In this document: piece after piece, positions 23,088 through 29,089 of the stretch | Numbering within the stretch: position 1 is the stretch's first letter | Layout: each line of letters begins with the position of its first letter | Source: DATHTK01 sp035463295 | GTDB taxonomy: Bacteria; Actinomycetota; Rubrobacteria; Rubrobacterales; Rubrobacteraceae | Length of the DNA: 29,089 nt | Assembly: GCA_035463295.1 (NCBI GenBank) | Contig: DATHTK010000061.1 | Coordinates: forward strand, 1-29,089 | Direction of reading: 5' to 3' | Program-made: the position numbers and the translations under genes | Notes under the pieces: generated by a model | What the model was told of the DNA's origin: nothing | Database searches by the model: none | Seen by the model: the letters and a program-made list of their open reading frames with translations, nothing else

Positions 23088-23099
23088 GTTACCGGTAAC
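23088..23099. promoter_or_regulatory. perfect 12-bp palindrome upstream of the XRE gene
   Basis: GTTACCGGTAAC is a perfect palindrome in the 327-bp stretch (22991-23317) between the XRE gene and the insertion sequence. That stretch has low coding potential on both strands; open frames there lack ribosome sites and family resemblance. The palindrome is about 70 bp beyond a minus-strand TATAAC (23013-23018), so it could bind a regulator of the XRE/integrase promoter. Confidence 0.35.
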
Positions 23100-23317
23100 T
23101 GCCTGCACCTGGACTTTTCGGCCCGTCTATCCCACACAGTTATCGCGTCTAGCGCATCGCCAAGGTACTCTTGGTGTTCCGAAGGTTAGGGGAGGGATCG
23201 TGTAAAAGGCGCAGCTCCCTGAGCTTCCGCTGAAGCGCGGCGGGGGAGTTACAAGCGCCCCGCCTTTGCCAGTCCTCACGCCCATCACGTTGGCGATCGT
23301 GACTCCGAAGATCGTTA

Positions 23318-23342
23318 CTGATCTCAGCAAAGATCGCTAAAC
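23318..23342 (+). repeat. left terminal inverted repeat of the IS630-type element
   Basis: The reverse complement reads GTTTAGCGATCTTTGCTGAG followed by ATCAG. Compared with the right end, it shares GTTTAG, TCT, TGCTGAG and TCAG. The adjoining TA at 23316-23317 is the target duplication. Confidence 0.85.
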
Positions 23343-23365
23343 ACTCTCTGGTAGGATCCCTGCCC

Positions 23366-23851
23366 ATGGACAACTCACTTTCAATGGAGGCCACCGACTG
23401 GCGGGAGGGAAGGCGTCTTAGAGCCTTCGAACTCAAGCAAGAAGGATGGTCTCAGCAGCGGATAGCCGACGCCCTAGGCGTCAGCAAGGGAGCGGTTAGT
23501 CAGTGGATGAAGCGTGCCCGCCAGGGAGGAGGTCCTCGGGCCCTCAAGCGCCGTCCTGCCCCCGGAGCGACACCACGTCTGAGCGAGGAGCAGCGCGCCA
23601 AGGTGCCCAAGCTTCTGGAGCAGGGAGCCGAGGCTCATGGGTTTAGGGGAGAGGTATGGACCTGCGAGAGGGTGGCTACGGTGATCCGAAGAGAGTTCGG
23701 AGTCAGCTACCATCCGGCTCACGTCAGCCGTTTGCTCAAAGCCTTGAGGCAGAGTCTCCAGAAGCCACAACGCCGGGCCAACCAGCGTGAGGAGGAGGCC
23801 ATCGAGCGCTGGAAAGAACAGAGGTGGCCTTCCCTCAAAAAAGGGCGTTGA
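23366..23851 (+). CDS. IS630 transposase, N-terminal half (orfA)
   Basis: The 161 residues carry paired helix-turn-helix DNA-binding regions: RAFELKQEGWSQQRIADAL, GVSKGAVSQWMKRAR and, further on, WTCERVATVIRREFGVSYH, as in IS630 transposases, with Arg-Pro-rich linker sequence between. It stops at 23849-23851. The DDE domain continues in the -1 frame, with the switch most likely at the A6 run 23837-23842. That would join ...RWPSLKK to RALKKGRTIVFADQSGF, the expected family sequence. The ATG at 23366 lacks a ribosome site. Confidence 0.82.
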   Translation: MDNSLSMEATDWREGRRLRAFELKQEGWSQQRIADALGVSKGAVSQWMKRARQGGGPRALKRRPAPGATPRLSEEQRAKVPKLLEQGAEAHGFRGEVWTCERVATVIRREFGVSYHPAHVSRLLKALRQSLQKPQRRANQREEEAIERWKEQRWPSLKKGR

Positions 23852-24390
23852 AGAAGGGCAGGACCATAGTGTTTGCCGATCAGTCGGGCTTCTATTTGTT
23901 GCCTATGGTGGTACGCACCTACGCCCCGGTAGGAAAGACGCCCGTCCTCAAGGAGCACCTCAGCCGAGATCACCTCTCAGCCATGAGCGCTATCACCCTC
24001 GACGAAGGCAAGCATTACATGACGGAGCAGGAGCGGGCGTTTAAGGGAGAGGACGTGGTGCGATTTCTGAAGCACTTGATGCGCCAGATCCCCGGCAAGC
24101 TGCTCGTCGTATGGGACGGCTCTCCGATCCACCGCGGAGGGGCGGTCAAGGACTTTCTCTCCAGCGAGGCGGCTTCTCGGCTGCAACTGGAGCAACTGCC
24201 CTTCTCTATGCTCCGGATCTCAATCCTGACGAAGGTAGTGTGGAAACACCTCAAGTGCGTGGAGTTGAAGAACCTCTGCTGTAAGAGCCTCCAAGAGTTG
24301 AAAGTCGAGCTACGCAAGGCCAAGGAACGCTTGAGACACAAGAGGGACGTCATCCTGGGTTGCATCAGGCAGCCGGGATTCGAGGTTTAG
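23824..24390 (+). pseudogene. IS630 transposase, DDE half (orfB), catalytic region scrambled
   Basis: The 188-residue frame overlaps orfA by 28 bp. The first two catalytic acids are visible in TIVFADQSGFYLLP and LLVVWDGSPIH. The third should lie in a LPxYAPDLNPDEGVWKHLK-type block. Here the frame reads LPFSMLRISILTKVVWKHLK instead, while codons from 24207 in another frame spell YAPDLNPDEG. This is explained by a TC insertion near 24203-24206 and an extra A near 24237, which together restore the frame. The third acidic residue is therefore missing from the encoded protein, so it should be inactive unless the indels are sequence errors. Confidence 0.75.
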
Positions 24391-24409
24391 ATGTCTGTGC
24401 TGAGGTCAG
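24385..24409 (-). repeat. right terminal inverted repeat of the IS630-type element
   Basis: It reads GTTTAGATGTCTGTGCTGAG then GTCAG and is followed by TA (24410-24411). It overlaps the last codons of orfB. Confidence 0.85.
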
Positions 24410-24411
24410 TA

Positions 24412-24832
24412 AGGGCAGGGCTGGTGACGGGGGCGTCGGCCGCGGGCGTCTCGGACAAGAGGATCAAGACCAGACTGGGCACCGCTCCCTGCCGATGGAG
24501 CACGGCTACGCCCGGGAGGCGTAGCTGTTCAGCAACGACCCGGCAGTTTACCTTGGTTTCTAGGTCCTCGGAGAACCCTCTCGGGCGTCGAGAAACCCCT
24601 TTAATCCCGTATACTTAGTCGCGGTGATCGTTTCCTGTAGAATTTCGCCCGGGTCTGAGGCTGGTGCCGACCGTGCAGTCTAACGCCACCTCGGTAGATC
24701 ACTTGAACCTCCACCTGTGAGCCACTTTCACTCGGCGACGAAGGTCGATTCCTCCAGCGCAGAGGTGTGCTGAAAGGTTCTTCAAGGCGGGATCCCCTTG
24801 AGTAGCCCCGGCCGAAGATAGGAGCAAGAGAA
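24412..24832 (+). other. 420-bp stretch without a recognisable gene
   Basis: Nothing recognisable is encoded between the IS and the ankyrin-repeat gene. Short coding-like snatches appear (for example LFSNDPAVYLGF near 24530-24570, interrupted by stops), which may be remains of a decayed gene. TATACT at 24610-24615 is a possible -10, but it is over 200 bp before the next start. No RNA gene or repeat was seen. Confidence 0.4.
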
Positions 24833-25492
24833 TTGAAAGCTGTCTGGGATGGCATCACTAGGACACAGACGCTCAACGAGACAGGGGTGCAGATCCGCCA
24901 CCAGCTTGCGGACCGGGCCAAGACTTGCGACTGGTCCGGGCTGCTCAACATCCTGTCTGAACGCCCAGAGTATGTCAACGTCACACGCCCTGGCGGACGC
25001 TCGCTCTATGCTCCGCTGCACCAGGCAGCCTATGGCGGAGCGCCGCACAGCGTAGTCCAAGAGCTGCTGAACAGAGGCGCCTGGCGTACTCTACAGAACG
25101 CTCGCGGCGAGAGACCGGTAGATATCGCGAGGAGGCGCGCGCACCGCCATCTGATTCCGATTCTCGAACCAGTGCTCGTGCACGAGGTTCCGCTCGGCAT
25201 ACTCCTGAAGGTGCAAGCCCACTTCCACGGGGCGATCCGCGAGAGGGCTAACGAGCTTGTGGAAGAGCACGCGCTGCGACTCCCCGAACTCGAGCCCCTG
25301 CTCGAGATGGAGACGCCTCAGGTGTGGTTTGCGGTACCGGGGATGTACGGAGGATTCGGTTATCGTCTGGAGAGAGCAGGCGTCGAACCTAAGTTGGTAA
25401 CCGAGAGCTGGTGTCGAGTTGTAGATGGCTCGGGACAGCGCCACGAGATAACACCCGCTGGTAGTCGGCTAGTAGCGGAGGGATTTATCTGA
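24833..25492 (+). CDS. ankyrin-repeat domain protein
   Basis: The protein has 219 residues from the TTG at 24833, chosen because AGGAGCAAGAGAA lies directly before it. The N-terminus is LNETGVQIRHQLADRAKTCDW. Ankyrin-type repeats occupy about 30-112: DWSGLLNILSERPEYVN, then APLHQAAYGGAPHSVVQELLNRGAW, then TLQNARGERPVDIARRRAHRHL. The C-terminal 100 residues form a separate domain with VQAHFHGAIRERANELVEEH, LPELEPLLEME and VWFAVPGMYGGFGYRLE. It has no signal peptide or membrane segment. This layout is known in actinobacterial proteins of unassigned function. It lies about 210 bp upstream of the SRA-HNH gene in the same direction, so a role linked to it is possible but unproven. Confidence 0.82.
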   Translation: MKAVWDGITRTQTLNETGVQIRHQLADRAKTCDWSGLLNILSERPEYVNVTRPGGRSLYAPLHQAAYGGAPHSVVQELLNRGAWRTLQNARGERPVDIARRRAHRHLIPILEPVLVHEVPLGILLKVQAHFHGAIRERANELVEEHALRLPELEPLLEMETPQVWFAVPGMYGGFGYRLERAGVEPKLVTESWCRVVDGSGQRHEITPAGSRLVAEGFI

Positions 25493-25705
25493 GCTAATGC
25501 TCTATCGTTTCTCACCTAGATGGTTACGGATGCGACGCGGATGAAAGCTATAGTGAGAGAGTACTCAGGGAGCGGATAGCGGCATACCAACTGAATTCTC
25601 TTAGAACGATAGTGGGGGGTATCTCGCTTATGCCGTGCCTTGCAGAAACCTCGGCAGATGAGATAGCGATCTACTCCAGAGCGACAGAGCGAGGGGGTTC
25701 GACCT
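25493..25705 (+). other. gap with a startless open frame
   Basis: From about 25507 to the TAG at 25708-25710 one plus-strand frame is open for some 65 codons, including SERVLRERIAAYQLNSLRTI, but it lacks a start near its beginning. Its third-position GC is low, so it is either a gene remnant or chance. No promoter stands out. Confidence 0.25.
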
Positions 25706-26593
25706 GTGCCTAGCCCAGTCTTTGGTCATATACTGGGATACCCCGTAGGTAGTTGGTTTGAGAATCGCGCGGCGTTGGCGGACGCTGGGGTGCACCGGCA
25801 TCGCCAGGCCGGTATCTCAGGTAGTGCAAGCGAAGGTGCAGACTCCATTGTCCTGTCTGGCGGCTACGAGGACGACGAAGATCACAGTGACGTAATCGTC
25901 TATACCGGCTATGGCGGAAGAGACCGGAAGAGACGCTGCCACGGGAAAGCAGGTCGCTGATCAGCCCTCTTCAGGATGTGGAACCGGGCCCTTTCCTACA
26001 GCAGCCTAAACGGTCTGCCGGTTCGAGTCGTCAGGGGAGCCGGCCACGACTCGCCCTACTCGCCTGGCTCCGGGTACAGTTATGATGGTCTGTACTCGGT
26101 AGACGACTATTGGCATGAGATAGGTAGATCGGGCTTTCGCATCTGGCGCTACAGGCTTACGAAGCTCCCGGAGCAACCGGGCGAGGAAGAGGAGTTGGAT
26201 GTAGCAGAGACAGAGGAGCCTGCTGAACCTCTGAGGCGAGAGACCACGGTGCTACGCATCGTAAGGGACACAACGCAAGCACGCCGCACAAAGGAACTTT
26301 ACGATTACAGGTGCCAGATGTGCGGGATACGGCTAGAGGGTCTCGCCGAACTGTACGCGGAGGCGGCTCACATTCGGCCACTCGGAGTGCCGCACCGCGG
26401 ACCGGACACGCCCGACAACCTCCTGTGTTTATGTCCGAACCACCATGTACTCTTTGACCACGGTGGGCTCGTGATCGACGAAGACTTATCTCTAATGGGT
26501 GCAGAAGGGAAGCTCAATGTCAGCTCCCGACATACCATCAACGTGGAGCATCTCCGCTACCGGCGGGAGCATTGTTTGAGCGCAAACGATTAA
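25706..26593 (+). pseudogene. SRA (YDG) - HNH endonuclease, frameshifted
   Basis: The intact ancestor would be a modification-dependent nuclease: an N-terminal SRA/YDG domain that flips out modified cytosine, then a C-terminal HNH nuclease. The GTG at 25706 has GAGGGGG upstream. SRA motifs are FGHILGYPVGSWFENRAAL, HRQAGISGSASEGADSIVL, SGGYEDDEDHSDVIVYTG and, after the break, LPVRVVRGAGHDSPYSP and YDGLYSVDDYW. The HNH part has CQMC, AEAAHIRPLG and LCLCPNHHVLFD. A 10-bp tandem duplication at 25916-25935 shifts the frame, giving a TGA at 25958-25960. The correct frame (TGKQVADQ) is readable one base over. A second indel near 25965-25977 returns to the first frame. As written only 84 residues are made, unless an internal start such as ATG 25976 is used. 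Confidence 0.82.
25916..25935 (+). repeat. 10-bp tandem duplication that breaks the SRA-HNH gene
   Basis: GGAAGAGACC is followed directly by GGAAGAGACG. Removing one copy restores GYGGRDAATGKQVADQ, as expected for the SRA domain, so this is the first lesion of the gene. Confidence 0.8.
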
Positions 26594-26754
26594 TGCGATG
26601 AGAAGTACCGATGAGGCAGGGGGTATGAGGGGATCTGCCGCCAGATATAGATGTTTTTGTTACATTAGGCGCAACCAAGTAAAGGTCGATGATCCACTGT
26701 AATCGCAGCTTTCTTTCTGAGATTGGTCTGATAAGTTGTGCTCCATGAGCCCTT

Positions 26755-27924
26755 CTATTGCGCACGGAGCTCACGACGGAACTCCCGAGACCGCATCGTC
26801 TCGAAGGCGGCCAGGGCGCACATCAGCACCGCGAGGGTCGCAAGGGTTACGAGGGACGGTACCGACACCGCCACGGGAATCAGCAAGCAGCACATGGCCG
26901 AGACCACTAGCCTTGGAATGCTCACGCTGCCGGCGTCGCGCAGCCTGAAGGCGTTATGCCCGAGCAAGTAAAGTGCGACGCCGCCGCACATCGCTACGGC
27001 CGGGATCGTCCCAAGAGGGTCACCTACGTGGGCAAGGGTCGTCTTGATGCCCAGGGAGACCAAGATGATGCCGGCCACCATTGGCAGGTGTAGGTAGCTG
27101 TAAGAGTCCCGCGCGAGCCTCGCCCGCTCCGCTCCCTTCGCCACCGAGAGCCTCCGCCCGGCGACCAGCATCACCAGGTCGAAGTAAGCCCACCAGAGGG
27201 CCGCGGCGAGCGCGACGCCGAGCATGGCCGCGAGCACGACCCCCGCTCCGATCGTCAGTCCGGAGGACCCGACGCCGATAGCAACGATCGACTCGCCCAA
27301 GGCGATTATCATTATGAGGCCGTAGCGCTCGACGAAGTGCTCGGCGTGGACCTGGAAACCCGACACGCCGCGGACGAACGACACGCCCAGGTCGATCGCG
27401 ATGGCCGCGGCCCAGAGCGCGCCCTGGGCCAAGCCGTCCGCGAACCCGGCCGGGATGAGCAGCAGCGGAGCGCCCAGGAAGCCCGGCGCGAGCCGGACGA
27501 TCGCCTGGTGTGTTTGCGGGGTGTTGCCGGTAGCTAGCACGAACAGTACCACGTGCAAGAGCCGCACCAAGAAGTAGGCCAAGCCGAAGAGCACCCCGTA
27601 TTGGCCGAAAGCGCCGGGGACGGCGAGGGAGACCACTAGCATAGCCGCCATCGCGGTCAGGATTACGAGCCGTGCGGGGATCACCTCCTCGGCGGGCACG
27701 GCATTGGTCAGCCAAGAGTAGCCGCCCCACGCCCACCACAGCACCACGAGCAGCGCACCGCCCTGCAGCATCCCCGTCCACGTCAGGTGATCTGCAAGAA
27801 ACCCGGTTACTTGGGTGAGGGCGAAGACGAAGACCAGGTCAAAGAATAGTTCGAGTGGAGTGACACGACGCTCGGCGAGATCCCTAACCTCCGTCGCCGT
27901 ATGCGCTGAATCCGCAGTGCTCAT
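26755..27924 (-). CDS. ltrA: low-temperature-requirement protein A (LtrA) family membrane protein
   Basis: The protein has 389 residues with about 10-12 hydrophobic segments. The family signature at the N-terminus is RRVTPLELFFDLVFVFALTQV. Later blocks are ERYGLIMIIALGESIVAIG, LWWAYFDLV and SYLHLPMVAGIIL. LtrA proteins were named from a Listeria mutant that grows poorly in the cold; the biochemical role is unknown. The frame opens at 27960, but the ATG at 27924 has AGGAGG 8 nt upstream. A minus-strand TATAAG near 27990 may be its -10. The 160 bp beyond its 3' end are AT-richer and hold no gene I can recognise. Confidence 0.92.
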   Translation of the reverse strand: MSTADSAHTATEVRDLAERRVTPLELFFDLVFVFALTQVTGFLADHLTWTGMLQGGALLVVLWWAWGGYSWLTNAVPAEEVIPARLVILTAMAAMLVVSLAVPGAFGQYGVLFGLAYFLVRLLHVVLFVLATGNTPQTHQAIVRLAPGFLGAPLLLIPAGFADGLAQGALWAAAIAIDLGVSFVRGVSGFQVHAEHFVERYGLIMIIALGESIVAIGVGSSGLTIGAGVVLAAMLGVALAAALWWAYFDLVMLVAGRRLSVAKGAERARLARDSYSYLHLPMVAGIILVSLGIKTTLAHVGDPLGTIPAVAMCGGVALYLLGHNAFRLRDAGSVSIPRLVVSAMCCLLIPVAVSVPSLVTLATLAVLMCALAAFETMRSREFRRELRAQ

Positions 27925-28536
27925 CTGATGGCCTCCTATCGTCTCCCTGCCCTCCTGCAACGCGCGTATTCTGGCACGGCTGATGAGACTCTTATACCGA
28001 TCGAACGTCTAGTTTTCGCAGGATCGTTCAGGTACTCTGGCGAGCAGGCAGCCACGGACCTTGTTGTCCGCTCGTGCGTTCGAGGTTTCTTCCTGAACAG
28101 TGCACGAAGACGCTACCGCTATGACAGCACCAGCTCCACGGCAATCTTGTCGGTTAGTCGGGCACGGAAACGCACCTCCAAGGGCTGGGTGCTTCTGGAT
28201 CTATGCGTCGGTTCCAGTCCCTCCGCCCTCAGGTGAACGCGGACCTGAAGTCCCGGTAATCCCTGCTCTGCCTCTGGAGCCGGTCTGGTTACGCGGATGC
28301 TTCCTTATATGACTTGCGCATATCCATCCAAGCCCGTGGCAAGGTGCCTGGACTTGCACGCCTATCACCGGGTGGCGAAGGTCCCGTGCCCCCCTGGGAC
28401 GAGGGTTATTCGGGATCCTGCACACGGCCATCCGAGAACGCCTACCCTCTCGGCACTTGGTGGAAACTGCCTTGTTCCAGAGCCGCCGGTGCGTAGACTC
28501 ACCGGGTGGATGAGTGAACGGCTTAGAGGAGGACCG
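27925..28536. other. 612-bp stretch without a recognisable gene
   Basis: I see no RNA gene, repeat array or recognisable protein here. Open frames on both strands lack ribosome sites and family resemblance. The left end holds the ltrA promoter region; the right end holds AGAGGAGG ahead of the YCII remnant. A short dyad ATATG/CATAT occurs near 28304-28322. Confidence 0.4.
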
Positions 28537-28744
28537 ATGAAGATCGCGCTCTTGTACTCCTACGATCCCCCCCGAGCCAATCCCGCGGAAGGCGAGGTTA
28601 GCGACTGGCTCACCCTGGATGCGGAGATCAAGGAAGCGAACGCCCACGTGGCACCCACGCGTACGGAGCCGATCTCCATCCGGAGAGCACCGCTCGGACG
28701 GTGAGCGTGAGGGACGGGCAGGCGAGCACGGAGGGTGGAGTGGG

Positions 28745-28748
<4 letters not shown>
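28537..28748 (+). pseudogene. YCII/DGPF-domain protein, frameshifted and truncated
   Basis: The ATG at 28537 has AGAGGAGG upstream, and the first 37 residues (MKIALLYSYDPPRANPAEG, then VSDWLTLDAEIKEANAH) look like a YCII-related protein, a small ferredoxin-like fold of unclear function often next to transcription factors. The frame as written stops at 28702-28704. The next frame continues the domain: YGADLHPESTARTVSVRDG, ending at TGA 28746-28748. The shift coincides with CCCACG at 28643-28648 repeated at 28654-28659, an apparent 11-bp tandem duplication. Even after correction, the second half of the usual ~110-residue protein, with the DGPF motif, is absent. The end of the corrected frame overlaps the AraC-type gene by ATGA. 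Confidence 0.6.

Positions 28749-29089
<341 letters not shown>

Larger units (their letters stand above)
23318..24409 (+). mobile_element. IS630-family insertion sequence, 1,092 bp
   Basis: The left end starts CTGATCTCAGCAAAG and the right end finishes GTGCTGAGGTCAG. The 25-bp terminal inverted repeats (23318-23342 and 24385-24409) match at 20 of 25 positions. The element is flanked on both sides by TA (23316-23317 and 24410-24411), the target duplication typical of IS630/Tc1-mariner elements. Inside are two overlapping frames encoding the helix-turn-helix and DDE halves of the transposase. The flanks show no gene obviously cut by the insertion. Confidence 0.88.

Noticed and set aside
23005..23205. 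Plus-strand 66-codon frame and overlapping minus-strand frames between the XRE gene and the IS
   Set aside because: No ribosome sites, unremarkable composition and no family resemblance.
24601..24984. Minus-strand 127-codon frame before and over the ankyrin gene
   Set aside because: Half of it is antisense to the ankyrin-repeat gene and the rest lacks coding signals.
26676..26705. Possible second copy of the tRNA-Val 3' end (att site) at GATCCACTGTAATCGCAG
   Set aside because: Only ATCCACT and ATCGC are shared, with different spacing, too little for an att core.

Overview
This window is high-GC bacterial chromosome. The gene content, the frequent GTG and TTG starts and the protein signatures suggest an actinobacterium, most likely Rubrobacter or a close relative. 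That placement is inferred from family resemblance; no rRNA gene is present to confirm it.

Positions 1-21,000 are an ordinary core region built around central carbon metabolism and potassium homeostasis. A minus-strand cluster reads sucC-sucD-trkH-trkA-trkA (5,759 down to 308): both subunits of succinyl-CoA synthetase, then a KtrB/TrkH potassium channel subunit and two cytosolic RCK regulators of different architecture. Divergent from it are a DUF554 membrane protein, three small proteins of unknown function, methylmalonyl-CoA epimerase, the catalytic subunit of methylmalonyl-CoA mutase, and an Mrp-type Fe-S carrier ATPase. Malate dehydrogenase converges on mrp at a strong shared hairpin terminator. 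An isocitrate dehydrogenase-like gene lies at 18.3 kb, so four TCA-linked steps (Icd, SucCD, Mdh and entry of propionyl-CoA carbon as succinyl-CoA) sit within 19 kb. Between them are a nitroreductase, a metallo-beta-lactamase-fold hydrolase, a secreted CAP-domain protein, a geranylgeranyl-reductase-family flavoprotein, an SH3-like small protein, a 350-residue protein of no recognised family and a Yip1-like membrane protein. A GT4 glycosyltransferase overlaps a GtrA-type membrane protein.

At 21.0-21.3 kb there are three tRNA genes, Gly(GCC), Cys(GCA) and Val(GAC). An accessory region with visibly lower GC and several broken genes starts immediately after tRNA-Val. It holds a full-length tyrosine integrase pointing at the tRNA, a small XRE regulator, an IS630-type insertion sequence with intact 25-bp inverted repeats and a TA target duplication, an ankyrin-repeat protein, and an SRA-HNH gene (a family of modification-dependent restriction endonucleases) broken by a 10-bp tandem duplication and a second indel. 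No matching att site was found downstream, so the far boundary is not defined.

The right end returns to higher GC with an LtrA-family membrane protein, a 600-bp stretch with no recognisable gene, a YCII-domain gene fragment, and an AraC-family regulator that runs off the window. The fragment overlaps the regulator by ATGA and has a frame change associated with a short tandem duplication. The most interesting points are the ankyrin/SRA-HNH pair in the tRNA-linked island, the frame-compensating indel pairs in the island genes (one removes the third catalytic residue of the transposase), and several perfect palindromes at divergent promoters.
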